Shown: piece by piece, positions 28,248 through 42,890 of the stretch
Layout of the letters: every line of letters begins with the position of its first letter
Position numbering within the stretch: the stretch's first letter is position 1
NCBI GenBank assembly: GCA_021802945.1
Contig: JAJZRE010000002.1
Coordinates: 5,202-69,201, forward strand
Origin: Pseudomonadota bacterium
Lineage (GTDB): Bacteria > Pseudomonadota > Gammaproteobacteria > Burkholderiales > Thiobacillaceae
Length of the DNA: 64,000 bases
Reading direction: 5' to 3'
Notes under the pieces: generated by a model
What the model was told of the DNA's origin: nothing
Seen by the model: only the letters and a program-made list of their open reading frames with translations
Databases searched by the model: none
Translations under genes and position numbers: made by a program

Positions 28248-28285
28248 CGGGGCCACTGGCCGGCGCTCGAAAGCGCGGTCAAGCA

Positions 28286-28314
28286 TTGAAGCCGGTTCCC
28301 GGATCGGCTACAAT
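28286..28314 (+). promoter_or_regulatory. Sigma70 promoter of carAB
   Basis: TTGAAG (28286-28291), exactly 17 bp, TACAAT (28309-28314). Predicted start near 28321 gives a leader of about 70 bases that begins directly with the hairpin described next. Confidence 0.7.
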
Positions 28315-28324
28315 GACGGCATTC

Positions 28325-28364
28325 AAATTCAGGCGGGTTCGCGCGAGCGGCTCGCCTGAATTTT
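28325..28364 (+). promoter_or_regulatory. carA leader hairpin, candidate attenuator
   Basis: Arms AAATTCAGGCG and CGCCTGAATTT pair perfectly over 11 bp, with an inner GTTCG/CGAGC stem (one G-T pair), and the second arm runs into TTTTG. It forms almost from the first base of the predicted carA transcript and resembles an intrinsic terminator. No leader peptide or antiterminator was identified with confidence. Confidence 0.55.
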
Positions 28365-28388
28365 GTCACCTGCCTTTCGGAGTCTTCC

Positions 28389-29511
28389 TTGTCTCGTGCC
28401 CAACCTGCCATCCTGGTTCTAGCTGACGGCTCGGTGTTTCGCGGCCTGTCGATCGGTGCCGACGGCATCACGACCGGCGAGGTGGTATTCAATACCGCGC
28501 TCACCGGGTATCAGGAAATTCTCACCGACCCCTCCTATTCGCGGCAGATCGTCACGCTGACCTATCCCCATATCGGCAACACCGGTGTCAATGCCGAGGA
28601 CGTCGAAGCGGACCGCATCCACGCCGCCGGCCTGGTGGTGCGCGACGTGCCGCGTCTGCATTCGAATTTCCGTGCCGGCCAGTCATTGCCGGATTACCTC
28701 AAGGGCCAGAACATCGTCGCCATCGCCGACATCGATACGCGGCGTCTGACCCGCATCCTGCGGGAGAAGGGCGCGCAGAGCGGCTGCATCATGGCCGGCG
28801 CGATCGACGAGGCGAAAGCCCTGGAAGCCGCGCGCGCGTTCCCCGGCCTGGCCGGCATGGATCTGGCCAAGGTGGTCTGCGCGCCGAAAGCCTATACGTG
28901 GAACGAGACCGAATGGACGCTCGGACGCGGCTATGGCCGGCAGACCGAACCGCGTTTCCATGTCGTGGCGTTCGATTACGGCGTCAAGCGCAACATCCTG
29001 CGCATGCTGGCCGAGCGCGGTTGCCGCCTGACCGTGCTGCCGGCCACCGCCACCGCGGCGGAGGCGCTGGCGCTGAAGCCGGACGGCATTTTCCTCTCCA
29101 ACGGTCCCGGCGATCCCGAGCCATGCGATTACGCGATCCGGGCGATCGGCGAACTGGCGGCAGCAAAGATCCCGATGTTCGGCATCTGTCTCGGCCACCA
29201 GTTGCTGGCACTCGCCTCGGGCGCCAGGACCGTCAAGATGAAGTTCGGCCATCACGGCGCCAATCATCCGGTCAAGGACCTCGACAGCGGCCGGGTGGCG
29301 ATCACCAGCCAGAACCATGGCTTCGCGGTGGATCCGGCGACGCTTCCCGCGAATGTCCGCAGCACCCATGTCTCGCTGTTCGATGGCTCGCTGCAGGGCA
29401 TCGCGCGCACCGACGTTCCCGCGTTCAGCTTCCAGGGCCACCCCGAGGCCAGCCCCGGCCCGCACGACGTGAGCTATTTGTTTGACCGATTTATTCAGCT
29501 GATGGCCGACC

Positions 29512-29528
<17 letters not shown>
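28389..29528 (+). CDS. carA: Carbamoyl-phosphate synthase small subunit
   Basis: 379 residues. Supplies ammonia from glutamine to CarB for arginine and pyrimidine synthesis. Glutaminase triad: Cys in '[17 protein letters not shown]', His in '[14 protein letters not shown]'. N-domain '[20 protein letters not shown]'. Starts with TTG at 28389, with CGGAG upstream; no in-frame ATG is near. Overlaps carB by 17 bases. Confidence 0.95.
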
Positions 29529-32718
<3,190 letters not shown>

Positions 32719-32730
32719 AAAGGCAAGGTT

Positions 32731-33207
32731 GTGAACAAGTTCCCCATCACTGTCGTGGGCGCTGAAAAAATGCGCGCCGAGTTGCAGCACCTGAAGAGCG
32801 TGGAGCGCCCCGCCGTGATCCAGGCGATTGCCGAGGCGCGCGCGCAGGGCGACCTGTCGGAAAACGCCGAATACGATGCAGCCAAGGAAAAGCAGGGCTT
32901 CATCGAAGGCCGCATTGCCGATCTCGAAGGAAAATTGTCCAACGCGCAGATCATCGATCCCAAGATGCTGGACGCGGATGGCCGCATCGTGTTCGGCGCC
33001 ACGGTTGAACTGGAAGACGTCGAATCGGGCGATACGGTGACATATCAGATCGTCGGCGACGACGAGGCCGACATCAAGCAGGGCAAGATTTCCGTGTCGT
33101 CCCCGATCGCGCGCGCACTGATCGGCAAGTATGCCGGCGACAGCGTGGACGTGCAGGCGCCGGGCGGCGTGCGCCAGTACGAAGTGCTCGACGTCTTGTA
33201 CAAATAG
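32731..33207 (+). CDS. greA: Transcription elongation factor GreA
   Basis: 158 residues. N-terminal coiled coil with the tip acidic motif '[18 protein letters not shown]', C-terminal FKBP-like domain '[20 protein letters not shown]'. Stimulates transcript cleavage by backtracked RNA polymerase. GTG start, 12 bases after carB; the carAB-greA order is common in proteobacteria. Confidence 0.96.
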   Translation: MNKFPITVVGAEKMRAELQHLKSVERPAVIQAIAEARAQGDLSENAEYDAAKEKQGFIEGRIADLEGKLSNAQIIDPKMLDADGRIVFGATVELEDVESGDTVTYQIVGDDEADIKQGKISVSSPIARALIGKYAGDSVDVQAPGGVRQYEVLDVLYK

Positions 33208-33208
33208 C

Positions 33209-33667
33209 ATGCGGCGCTTCTGGGACGGACTCGCGGGCGGATTGCTGGTGCTGTGGATCGGCGGCATGTGGGCGATTGGCTACGTCGCCGCACCGGTGCT
33301 GTTTGCCAGCCTGGGCGACAAGCAGCTGGCCGGGATGCTGGCCGGCAAGCTGTTCGGGGTGATGGCGTGGATCGGCATCGCCGCGGCGACCTACCTGCTG
33401 GTTTACCGGTTTGCCCGTGACGGCGGTGCCGCGTTGAAAACCCTGTTTTTCTGGGCCGTGGCGCTGATGCTGGTGCTGACGCTGGCGGGTCACTTCGGCA
33501 TCCAGCCCATCATGCAGAGCCTGAAGAGCCAGGCCATGCCGCATGCGGTGATGCAGAGCGTGTTTGCCGACCGCTTCGCCCGCTGGCATGGCGTGTCCAG
33601 CATTCTCTACCTGATTCAGAGCGCGCTGGGGCTGTTGCTGGTCTGGCGCTCGGGGCTGGCGCGATAA
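33209..33667 (+). CDS. DUF4149 family membrane protein
   Basis: 152 residues with four membrane helices. Features of DUF4149: 'LWIGGMWAIGYVAAPVLFAS' at the start and 'RFARWHGVSSILYLIQSALG' near the end. Function unknown. The ATG 1 base after the greA stop was chosen; the longer ORF start lies inside greA. Confidence 0.85.
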   Translation: MRRFWDGLAGGLLVLWIGGMWAIGYVAAPVLFASLGDKQLAGMLAGKLFGVMAWIGIAAATYLLVYRFARDGGAALKTLFFWAVALMLVLTLAGHFGIQPIMQSLKSQAMPHAVMQSVFADRFARWHGVSSILYLIQSALGLLLVWRSGLAR

Positions 33668-33684
33668 ACCCCGTCAGGCGGCAT

Positions 33685-33981
33685 TCAACCCGGCAGGACG
33701 ATCACAGGCTTGCCAGCGGCGCGATAAATCACCAATATCTTGCCGATCTGCTGCACCGGCGCTGCGCCGGTGGACGCGCAGATTTCCTCCAGCCAGGCGC
33801 GGCGCGTGTCCGGCTCGTCAGTGGCGGCCTTGATCTTGATCAACTCGTGCGCAGCGAGCCCGCGTTCGATTTCCTTCAATACGGCAGCGGTCAGGCCCTG
33901 GTTGCCGATCATGACCACCGGCTGGCGGCTGTGCGCCAGGCCTTTGAGATATTGCCGTTGTGCGGGCGTGAGTGATTTCAT
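33685..33981 (-). CDS. yhbY: RNA-binding protein YhbY (CRM domain)
   Basis: 98 residues starting at the ATG 33981 with GAAGGA upstream; the track's start at 33996 is a TTG. CRM domain with the conserved 'MIGNQGLTAAVLKEIERGL' and 'HELIKIKA'. Associates with the pre-50S ribosomal subunit. Divergent from rlmE, another ribosome maturation gene. Confidence 0.92.
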   Translation of the reverse strand: MKSLTPAQRQYLKGLAHSRQPVVMIGNQGLTAAVLKEIERGLAAHELIKIKAATDEPDTRRAWLEEICASTGAAPVQQIGKILVIYRAAGKPVIVLPG

Positions 33982-34031
33982 GCGTGTTTCCTTCAAATGA
34001 GCGCGGATTGTAGCCGATACAACGGATAGGC

Positions 34032-34703
34032 ATGGCGCAGAAACCCAAGCGAACCAAATCGGGCAGTGCCTGGATGCACGAGCACGTGACGGACCCGTAC
34101 GTCAAAAAGGCGCAACAGGACGGCTACCGCTCGCGCGCCGCGTATAAGCTGCTGGAAATCGACAAACGCGACCATCTGCTGCGCCCCGGCATGACGGTGG
34201 TGGACCTGGGCGCCGCACCGGGGAGCTGGTGCCAGGTGGCGGTGCGGAAAATGAAGCGGCAGGGCAGGGTGCTTGCAATCGACCTGTTGCCGATTGCAGC
34301 GATGCCCGGTGTCGAAAGCCTGGAAGGCGACTTCACCGAGCCGGCGGCCCTGGCCTGGCTGGAAGAAAAGTTGCAACATGGACGGGTTGACCTTGTATTA
34401 AGCGACATGGCCCCCAATATCAGTGGCGTGATGCTGCGCGATCAGGCGCGGCATTACGAATTGTGCGAACTGGCCCTGGAATTTGCAGCGGACTGGCTGA
34501 AACCGGACGGCGCTTTTCTCGTCAAAGTGTTTCAGGGCGTCGGCTTTGAGGATTTCCGGACCCGGATGCGTCAGGCGTTCGAGCAGGTGCAGATCCGCAA
34601 ACCCGACGCATCGCGCGACCGCAGCACCGAGGTATATCTGCTGGGACGCCGCCCTTTGGCTGCAAGCGGCGCGGCGCAACCGGATTCGGTGGCAAGTCCG
34701 TAA
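34032..34703 (+). CDS. rlmE: 23S rRNA 2'-O-methyltransferase RlmE (FtsJ/RrmJ)
   Basis: 223 residues. Methylates U2552 of 23S rRNA. SAM motif '[16 protein letters not shown]'; the K-D-K-E tetrad is visible in '[10 protein letters not shown]', '[12 protein letters not shown]', '[10 protein letters not shown]' and 'RSTEVYLLG'. Followed by ftsH, the classical pair. Confidence 0.96.
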   Translation: MAQKPKRTKSGSAWMHEHVTDPYVKKAQQDGYRSRAAYKLLEIDKRDHLLRPGMTVVDLGAAPGSWCQVAVRKMKRQGRVLAIDLLPIAAMPGVESLEGDFTEPAALAWLEEKLQHGRVDLVLSDMAPNISGVMLRDQARHYELCELALEFAADWLKPDGAFLVKVFQGVGFEDFRTRMRQAFEQVQIRKPDASRDRSTEVYLLGRRPLAASGAAQPDSVASP

Positions 34704-34710
34704 AACTAGG

Positions 34711-34740
34711 TTTAGAATGAGTCTAAACGCAATGCGTTTA
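34711..34740. promoter_or_regulatory. Two overlapping inverted repeats ahead of ftsH
   Basis: TTTAGAATGAGTCTAAA (34711-34727) is an 8-1-8 inverted repeat with one mismatch and differs from the rubrerythrin operator core at only two of 15 positions. Overlapping it, TAAACGCAATGCGTTTA (34724-34740) is a perfect 8-1-8 repeat. TAGAAT inside the first could be the -10. No heat-shock sigma32 promoter is apparent. Confidence 0.5.
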
Positions 34741-34776
34741 AATTAATCGTGCTGGGCTCGGCACCAAGGAGTAAAC

Positions 34777-36669
<1,893 letters not shown>

Positions 36670-36694
36670 GCGGCAGGGCGTCCTCAGCCACTAC

Positions 36695-36722
36695 AATAGA
36701 GGGGCTTCTGCCCCTCTATTTT
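36695..36722 (+). terminator. Intrinsic terminator between ftsH and folP
   Basis: AATAGAGGGGC-TTCT-GCCCCTCTATT: a perfect 11-bp stem with a TTCT loop followed by TTC. It ends only a few bases before the folP ATG. TACAAT at 36692-36697 at its left edge could be a -10 box. Confidence 0.8.
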
Positions 36723-36725
36723 CTT

Positions 36726-37565
36726 ATGCCCGTTCTCCACGCCGGTTCGCACCGCCTTCACCTCGATGGGCCCCGCATCATGGGCATCGTCAACGTCACG
36801 CCCGATTCGTTTTCGGACGGGGGACGGTTGTGCGACGTCCAGGCCGCGATTGCGCATGCGCTCAAGCTGCGCGAGCAAGGCGCCGATATCCTTGACGTCG
36901 GTGGCGAGTCCACCCGACCCGGCGCGACGGCCGTGCCTGCCGACGAGGAAATCCGGCGCGTGGTGCCGGTGATCGAGGCGCTCGTTCGTGAGGGCAGCCT
37001 GGTGTCGGTCGACACCAAAAAACCGGAAGTCATGCGCGCAGCGCTTGCCGCCGGCGTGGCCATGGTGAACGATGTGATGGCCTTGCGCGCGCCTGGCGCG
37101 CTGGAGGCGGTGGCAGCGTCGGGTGCGGCGGTCTGTCTCATGCACATGCAGGGTGAACCCCAGAGCATGCAGCAGGCGCCCCGATATGCCGATGTGGTGG
37201 GCGAGGTGAAACGGTTCTTGCAGGCGCGGGTACAGGTCTGCGAGACAGCAGGAATCGCACGGGAGCGGCTGGTGATCGACCCTGGCTTCGGCTTCGGCAA
37301 AACGCTGCAACATAACCTGGCACTGCTGAAGCGCCTGGATCGTCTGGCCGATCTGGGCCTGCCGGTGCTGGCCGGGCTGTCGCGCAAGTCGATGCTGGGC
37401 GCGCTGACCGGGCGCACGGTGGATGAACGCGAGTTTGCCGGGGTGGCTGCGCACCTGATCGCCGTGTCACATGGCGCCCGCCTGATCCGGGTGCACAATG
37501 TAAAGGCCATGCGCGATGCGCTGGCCGTCTGGAATGCAGTGGAGGAATGCAGGGATGGGGCGTAA
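36726..37565 (+). CDS. folP: Dihydropteroate synthase
   Basis: 279 residues; makes dihydropteroate from pABA in folate synthesis. '[15 protein letters not shown]', '[12 protein letters not shown]' and '[15 protein letters not shown]' are the standard motifs. The ATG at 36726 gives the usual about 18 residues before the first motif. There is no Shine-Dalgarno sequence: the terminator hairpin occupies the upstream bases. Overlaps glmM by 11 bases. Confidence 0.95.
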   Translation: MPVLHAGSHRLHLDGPRIMGIVNVTPDSFSDGGRLCDVQAAIAHALKLREQGADILDVGGESTRPGATAVPADEEIRRVVPVIEALVREGSLVSVDTKKPEVMRAALAAGVAMVNDVMALRAPGALEAVAASGAAVCLMHMQGEPQSMQQAPRYADVVGEVKRFLQARVQVCETAGIARERLVIDPGFGFGKTLQHNLALLKRLDRLADLGLPVLAGLSRKSMLGALTGRTVDEREFAGVAAHLIAVSHGARLIRVHNVKAMRDALAVWNAVEECRDGA

Positions 37566-38919
37566 ATATTTCGGCACCGACGGCGTGCGGGGCAGGGTGG
37601 GCGAATCGCCCATCACGCCCGAGTTCGTGATGCGTCTGGGCTATGCCGCCGGACAGGTGCTGGTGGCCGATCGCGGCAGCCTGCCGCCGAACCAGCATCC
37701 GACCGTGCTGATCGGCAAGGACACCCGAATTTCAGGCTACATGCTGGAGGCCGCGCTGGAAGCCGGCTTCACCGCGGCCGGCGTGAACGTGCTGATGACC
37801 GGCCCGATGCCGACGCCGGCGGTGGCCTACCTGACGCGGGCGCTGCGCCTGCAGGCCGGGGTGGTGATCTCGGCCTCGCACAATCCGTTCGAGGACAACG
37901 GCATCAAGTTCTTCTCCTCCAGCGGGCAGAAACTGCCCGACAGTGTCGAGGAGGCGATCGAGGCGCGTCTGGATCACCCGATCGTGACGGTCGAAGCGCG
38001 CCAGCTGGGGCGCGCCCGCCGCATCGAGGACGCCGCGGCGCGCTACATCGAGTTCTGCAAGAGCACCTTCCCCAACAATCTCGATCTGCGCGGGATGCGC
38101 ATCGTGGTCGACTGCGCCCATGGCGCGACCTATCACGTCGCCCCCCACGTGCTTCACGAACTGGGCGCCGAGGTGATCGCCATCGGCAACGAGCCGAACG
38201 GCTTCAACATCAACGACGCATGCGGCGCGACCCATACGCAGGCCCTGTCCGAAGCCGTACGCACGCATCATGCGGACATCGGCGTCGCGCTCGATGGCGA
38301 CGGCGACCGCCTGATGATGACGGACGCCGAGGGGCGGGTGTACGACGGCGATCAACTGGTCTACGTCATTGCACGCCATCGTATCCTGACCGGCTACATG
38401 AAGGGTGGCGTGGTGGGCACGCTGATGACCAACCTCGGGACCGAACATGCGTTCGGCCGCATCCATGTCCCCTTCGAGCGCGCGAAGGTAGGTGACCGCT
38501 ACGTGCTCGAACGCCTGCACGCCAACGGCTGGACGCTGGGCGGCGAGACTTCCGGCCACATTCTGTGCCTGGACAAACACACCACGGGTGACGGGATCGT
38601 TTCAGCCCTGCAGGTGTTGCGCGCGCTGCGCGAAACGGGCGAGACCCTTGATGCGTTCACGGCGGATCTGGAAACCTATCCCCAGGTGATGATCAACGTG
38701 CCGGTAGCAAAAGGCTTCAAGCTGGATGCGGCATCCTCGGTCGATGCGTCGGTGGCCGAAGCGGAGGCTGCCCTGAATGGGAGCGGACGGATCGTCCTGC
38801 GCGCATCCGGCACCGAGCCGCTGATCCGCGTGATGGTGGAAGGGCGCGACGCCGATCTGGTACGACACACCGCTGAAACAATTGCCGCCACCGTCAGGGC
38901 TGCCGCCGCGGCCGGGTGA
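37555..38919 (+). CDS. glmM: Phosphoglucosamine mutase
   Basis: 454 residues. Converts glucosamine-6-P to glucosamine-1-P for peptidoglycan and LPS. Begins '[13 protein letters not shown]'; active Ser in '[14 protein letters not shown]', metal loop '[11 protein letters not shown]', sugar loop 'GGETSGHI' and phosphate loop '[15 protein letters not shown]'. The start at 37555 fits the conserved N-terminus; the track's 37516 start is too long. Confidence 0.96.
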   Translation: MGRKYFGTDGVRGRVGESPITPEFVMRLGYAAGQVLVADRGSLPPNQHPTVLIGKDTRISGYMLEAALEAGFTAAGVNVLMTGPMPTPAVAYLTRALRLQAGVVISASHNPFEDNGIKFFSSSGQKLPDSVEEAIEARLDHPIVTVEARQLGRARRIEDAAARYIEFCKSTFPNNLDLRGMRIVVDCAHGATYHVAPHVLHELGAEVIAIGNEPNGFNINDACGATHTQALSEAVRTHHADIGVALDGDGDRLMMTDAEGRVYDGDQLVYVIARHRILTGYMKGGVVGTLMTNLGTEHAFGRIHVPFERAKVGDRYVLERLHANGWTLGGETSGHILCLDKHTTGDGIVSALQVLRALRETGETLDAFTADLETYPQVMINVPVAKGFKLDAASSVDASVAEAEAALNGSGRIVLRASGTEPLIRVMVEGRDADLVRHTAETIAATVRAAAAAG

Positions 38920-38928
38920 TTTCCTGTC

Positions 38929-38962
38929 CTGAAATATATCTGTAATATTCGCCCGTTAGTAT
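38929..38962 (+). promoter_or_regulatory. Pho-box-like promoter of pstSCAB
   Basis: CTGAAATATATCTGTAAT (38929-38946) contains two CTGnnAT half-sites 11 bp apart separated by ATAT, as in PhoB sites (consensus CTGTCATAwAwCTGTCAT). A -10-like TAGTAT follows 10 bp downstream (38957-38962), and no -35 is needed in PhoB promoters. Half-sites are imperfect. Confidence 0.6.
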
Positions 38963-39007
38963 GACTGCGTCGCCAAAGCGGCATAGTCAAAACTACCGGA
39001 GATTCAC

Positions 39008-40027
39008 ATGATTACTATCAACAAACTGGCCAAGGGTTCCCTGGCTGTGGCCATGGGCCTGGCTTTCTCTGTTAGCGCGCTGGCCGCTGACATCACCGGC
39101 GCGGGTTCGACCTTCGCCTATGCGATCTACACCAAGTGGGCCGAGGGCTATCAGGCCAAGACCGGCAATAAGGTCAATTACCAGGGCATCGGTTCGTCGG
39201 GTGGCGTCAAGCAGATCAAGGCCAAGACGGTCGACTTCGCCGGCAGCGATGCGCCGCTGAAGGAATCGGAACTGGATGCGGCGCACTTGGTGCAGTTTCC
39301 GACCGTGATGGGTGGCGTCACCATCGTCATGAACGTTCCCGGCATCGAATCCGGCAAGCTGAAACTGGATGGCACGACTGCCGCCGACATCTTCCGCGGC
39401 GCGATCACCAAGTGGAACGCCCCCGCCATTGCCAAGCTGAACCCCGGCGTGACTCTGCCTGATCTGGCCATCACCGTGGCGAACCGCTCGGATGGTTCCG
39501 GAACGACCTACGCATTCAGCAACTACCTGGCCAAGCAGTCGGTCGCGTTCATGCGCGAAGTCGGCGCAGGCAACACCGTGAACTGGCCGGCCAACTCGAT
39601 CGGCGGCAAGGGTAACCCGGGTGTGGCGGCCAACGTCGAGAAGATCAAGGGCACGATCGGCTACGTTGATTTCTCCGACGCCGTGAAGAACAACATGAAA
39701 TTCGTCGCGCTGAAGAACCGTGCGGGCAACTTCATCGTGCCGAGCCAGAAATCGGTTGCCGACGCCGCTGCCGGCGCCAACTTCAAGGTGAAGGGCATGG
39801 CCCCCGACCTGCTGGACCAGGCGGCCAAGAACGCATGGCCGATCACCACCGCCACTTTCGTGCTGGCGTATGAAAAAGGTGCTGATGCCGCCAGGCAGAA
39901 AGCCGTTGTCGACTTCTTCACCTGGTCCCTCAACAATGGCCAGAAAGAGGCCGCTGAACTGGGCTATGTGGCACTGCCGCCCAACGTCGTGAAGATGGTT
40001 GAAGCGGAAATGAAGAACATCAAGTAA
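39008..40027 (+). CDS. pstS: Phosphate ABC transporter substrate-binding protein PstS
   Basis: 339 residues. Signal peptide ('GSLAVAMGLAFSVSALA') then the phosphate-binding fold with 'ITGAGSTFAYAIYTKWAEGY', 'GIGSSGGVKQI', 'FAGSDAPLKESEL' and 'VANRSDGSGTTYAFSNYL'. Periplasmic partner of PstCAB. CCGGAG precedes the ATG. Confidence 0.96.
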   Translation: MITINKLAKGSLAVAMGLAFSVSALAADITGAGSTFAYAIYTKWAEGYQAKTGNKVNYQGIGSSGGVKQIKAKTVDFAGSDAPLKESELDAAHLVQFPTVMGGVTIVMNVPGIESGKLKLDGTTAADIFRGAITKWNAPAIAKLNPGVTLPDLAITVANRSDGSGTTYAFSNYLAKQSVAFMREVGAGNTVNWPANSIGGKGNPGVAANVEKIKGTIGYVDFSDAVKNNMKFVALKNRAGNFIVPSQKSVADAAAGANFKVKGMAPDLLDQAAKNAWPITTATFVLAYEKGADAARQKAVVDFFTWSLNNGQKEAAELGYVALPPNVVKMVEAEMKNIK

Positions 40028-40060
40028 GAAATAAGACGCTGACGCGTTGAACCGATGTTC

Positions 40061-40085
40061 GCCGGGGCAGCCATGCTGCCCCGGC
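40061..40085 (+). repeat. pstS-pstC intergenic hairpin 1
   Basis: GCCGGGGCAGC-CAT-GCTGCCCCGGC, an 11-bp perfect stem 33 bases after the pstS stop, without a T run. It probably stabilises the pstS mRNA 3' end or reduces readthrough, giving more PstS than permease. Confidence 0.65.
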
Positions 40086-40092
40086 TGTTCTA

Positions 40093-40125
40093 CGAAAGCA
40101 GCTGCCGCCTTGCCGGCTGCTTTCG
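40093..40125 (+). repeat. pstS-pstC intergenic hairpin 2
   Basis: CGAAAGCAGC and GCTGCTTTCG form a perfect 10-bp stem around a 13-base loop, directly after hairpin 1 and 35 bases before the pstC GTG. Confidence 0.6.
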
Positions 40126-40160
40126 CAGATATAAAGAACCGAACCGATAGGCACCCCATA

Positions 40161-41138
40161 GTGAGCGAGCCCAGCGCATCCGCCGGAATCGATCTGCATG
40201 CCAGGCAGGTCCGAAGATTCCGGTTGCAGGACATGTTTTTCCATCATTCCACCCAGCTTTTCGCCTTCGTTGTCCTGGCGTCGCTGGTCGGAATTCTGGT
40301 CTCGCTCGCCATTGAGGCATGGCCCAGCCTCAAGGCCTTTGGGCCGGCCTTTCTGTGGACCGATGTCTGGAGCGTGCCGGACGACCGGTTCGGTGCGCTG
40401 GCGGCGATCTACGGCACGGTGACGACCTCCGTGCTGGCGCTGTTGATCGCAGTACCGATCAGCTTCGGGATCGCCTTGTTCCTGACCGAGACCTGTCCGG
40501 TGTGGCTCCGCCGTCCTCTGGGTACCGCCATTGAATTGCTGGCGGGGATCCCCTCCATTGTCTACGGCATCTGGGGTCTGTTTGTCTTCGCGCCCTTGTT
40601 TGCGGAATACATTCAGCCGCCGCTGCAGGCCTTGTTGGGCGATGTGCCGGTCATCGGCGGCTGGTTCTCCGGCCCGCCCATCGGGGTCGGCATTCTCGCT
40701 GCGAGCATCGTCCTGGCCCTGATGATCATTCCCTTTATTGCCTCGGTCATGCGCGATGTGTTCGAAACCGTGCCGCACGTGCTCAAGGAATCGGCGTACG
40801 GCGTCGGTTGCACGACCTGGGAAGTGGTGCGCAATATCGTGCTGCCCTTTACGCGGGTCGGGGTCATCGGCGGCATCATGCTGGGACTCGGGCGTGCACT
40901 GGGTGAAACCATGGCGGTGACCTTCGTGATCGGCAATGCCAACCGCATCAACGGCAGTCTGTTCGCGCCGGGCACCTCGATTGCCTCCACGCTGGCGAAC
41001 GAATTCGGCGAGGCGGATCCCGGCCTGCACATTTCTTCCCTGTTTGCGTTGGGTCTCGTGCTGTTCGTCATCACCTTTGTCGTGCTGGCGATTTCACGCT
41101 GGCTGATCAGCCGAAGCATGGGCTCGGAAGGGTTGTAA
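40161..41138 (+). CDS. pstC: Phosphate ABC transporter permease PstC
   Basis: 325 residues, six membrane helices, BPD-transport domain with '[20 protein letters not shown]' and the EAA-type loop '[20 protein letters not shown]'. GTG start at 40161 ('[16 protein letters not shown]'); the track's longer ORF runs back through the hairpins and is not supported. Confidence 0.93.
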   Translation: MSEPSASAGIDLHARQVRRFRLQDMFFHHSTQLFAFVVLASLVGILVSLAIEAWPSLKAFGPAFLWTDVWSVPDDRFGALAAIYGTVTTSVLALLIAVPISFGIALFLTETCPVWLRRPLGTAIELLAGIPSIVYGIWGLFVFAPLFAEYIQPPLQALLGDVPVIGGWFSGPPIGVGILAASIVLALMIIPFIASVMRDVFETVPHVLKESAYGVGCTTWEVVRNIVLPFTRVGVIGGIMLGLGRALGETMAVTFVIGNANRINGSLFAPGTSIASTLANEFGEADPGLHISSLFALGLVLFVITFVVLAISRWLISRSMGSEGL

Positions 41139-41146
41139 TCGACATC

Positions 41147-41992
41147 ATGATGAGTCTTTACACCCGCCGGATCTGGCTGAATCGCATCGGCATTACCCTT
41201 TCCATGCTCGCGATGAGCCTGGGGCTGATTGCTTTGTTGTGGATTTTGTGGACCCTGTTTTCCAGGGGCTTTGCCGTGCTGAGCTGGGATCTGTTTACCC
41301 AGGATACGCCGGCGCCCAGTTCCGAGGGGGGCGGCCTGCGCAATGCGATCGTCGGAAGCGGTCTCATCCTTCTTTTTTCCATGCTGATCTCGACCCCGAT
41401 CGGCATTCTGGCCGGGATCTATCTGGCCGAGTTCGGACGCGTATCGAAATTCGCGTCGTTCACCCGTTTCATGACCGACATCATGCTGTCGGCGCCGTCC
41501 ATCGTCATCGGCCTGTTCGTCTATGCGCTGTTTGTGACAACCACCGGCGGCTTTTCAGGCTGGGCAGGCTCTCTGGCGCTGGCGTTGATCGCCATTCCGG
41601 TGGTGGTGCGCACCACCGAGAACATGCTGAAGCTGGTCCCGACCAGCCTGCGCGAAGCGGCCTTTGCCGTCGGCGCGCCGCGCTGGAAGGTATCGCTCAA
41701 GGTGACGTTGCGTGCGGTCAAGTCGGGCGTGGTGACCGGCGTGCTGCTGGCGATGGCGCGCATCACCGGCGAGACCGCGCCACTGCTGTTCACCGCGCTG
41801 AACAACCAGTTTTTCAGTGCCAACATGGCGAAACCGATGGCCAACCTGCCCGTGGTGATTTTCCAGTTTGCGCTGAGCCCGTATGACAACTGGGTGAACC
41901 TGGCATGGAGCGGGGCGCTTTTGATCGCCTTGCTGGTGCTGGCGGTCAACATCGGCGTGCGCGTCGTGTTCCGCAATAAAGACAAACATTAA
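41147..41992 (+). CDS. pstA: Phosphate ABC transporter permease PstA
   Basis: 281 residues, six membrane helices. 'STPIGILAGIYLAEFGR', 'MLSAPSIVIGLFVYALFV' and the ATPase-contacting loop 'REAAFAVGAPRWKVSLKVTL' are typical. ATG 41147 or 41150. Forms the channel with PstC. Confidence 0.94.
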   Translation: MMSLYTRRIWLNRIGITLSMLAMSLGLIALLWILWTLFSRGFAVLSWDLFTQDTPAPSSEGGGLRNAIVGSGLILLFSMLISTPIGILAGIYLAEFGRVSKFASFTRFMTDIMLSAPSIVIGLFVYALFVTTTGGFSGWAGSLALALIAIPVVVRTTENMLKLVPTSLREAAFAVGAPRWKVSLKVTLRAVKSGVVTGVLLAMARITGETAPLLFTALNNQFFSANMAKPMANLPVVIFQFALSPYDNWVNLAWSGALLIALLVLAVNIGVRVVFRNKDKH

Positions 41993-42010
41993 TTCCTCCG
42001 GAGCTTCACG

Positions 42011-42793
42011 ATGCCCGATCAAGCCATGCCTGCCGGCGAAAAAGTTGCTTTGGAAGTCCGCAATCTGGATTTCTTTTACGGCGATTTCAAAGGCCTCAGC
42101 AATGTCAACCTGGACATCGCCCACAAGAAGGTGACGGCCTTCATCGGGCCCTCCGGCTGCGGCAAGTCCACGCTGCTGCGCACGTTCAACCGCATGTACG
42201 ACCTGTATCCCGGCCAGCGCGCAGAAGGGCAGATCCTGTTCCATGGAAAGAACCTGCTCGACAGGAGCCAGGACGTGAACCTGGTGCGCGCCAGGATCGG
42301 CATGGTATTCCAGAAGCCGACGCCGTTCCCCATGACGATTTACGAAAACATCGCCTTTGGCGTGCGGCTGTACGAGCGCATGTCGAAAAGCGCGATGGAC
42401 GACCGCGTCGAATGGGCGCTCAACAAGGCCGCGCTGTGGAGCGAGGTGAAGGACAAGCTGGATCAGAGCGGCCTGTCGCTCTCCGGCGGGCAGCAGCAGC
42501 GCCTGTGCATCGCGCGCGCAGTGGCGGTGAAGCCTGAGATCGTGCTGCTGGACGAACCGACCTCGGCGCTGGACCCGATTTCCACCGCCAAGATCGAGGA
42601 ACTCATCAACGAGCTGAAAAGCGATTACACCATCGCCATCGTCACCCACAACATGCAGCAGGCCGCGCGGATTTCGGATTACACCGCGTTCATGTATCTG
42701 GGCGAACTCATCGAATTCAACGAAACCGGCACCATCTTCATGCGGCCGGGCAAGAAGCAGACGGAAGACTACATCACCGGCCGTTTCGGCTGA
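42011..42793 (+). CDS. pstB: Phosphate ABC transporter ATPase PstB
   Basis: 260 residues. Walker A '[19 protein letters not shown]', signature '[15 protein letters not shown]', Walker B '[14 protein letters not shown]' and the H-loop '[15 protein letters not shown]'. Full length. The usual next gene phoU is missing; tpiA follows. Confidence 0.96.
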   Translation: MPDQAMPAGEKVALEVRNLDFFYGDFKGLSNVNLDIAHKKVTAFIGPSGCGKSTLLRTFNRMYDLYPGQRAEGQILFHGKNLLDRSQDVNLVRARIGMVFQKPTPFPMTIYENIAFGVRLYERMSKSAMDDRVEWALNKAALWSEVKDKLDQSGLSLSGGQQQRLCIARAVAVKPEIVLLDEPTSALDPISTAKIEELINELKSDYTIAIVTHNMQQAARISDYTAFMYLGELIEFNETGTIFMRPGKKQTEDYITGRFG

Positions 42794-42800
42794 TTCCTCC

Positions 42801-42837
42801 GCGCGCCATGGGTCGGACGGTTGACCGTCCGGCGCGC
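42801..42837 (+). repeat. Stem-loop after pstB
   Basis: Inner stem CGGACGG-TTGA-CCGTCCG with outer GCGCGCC/GGCGCGC arms separated by a bulge. No T run follows, so termination here would be Rho-assisted or the hairpin protects the mRNA end. Confidence 0.5.
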
Positions 42838-42890
42838 AGCGCTTACCATCGCGCACTTTTGTTTGGCGGATTCCTGCTGTGGATAAGACT

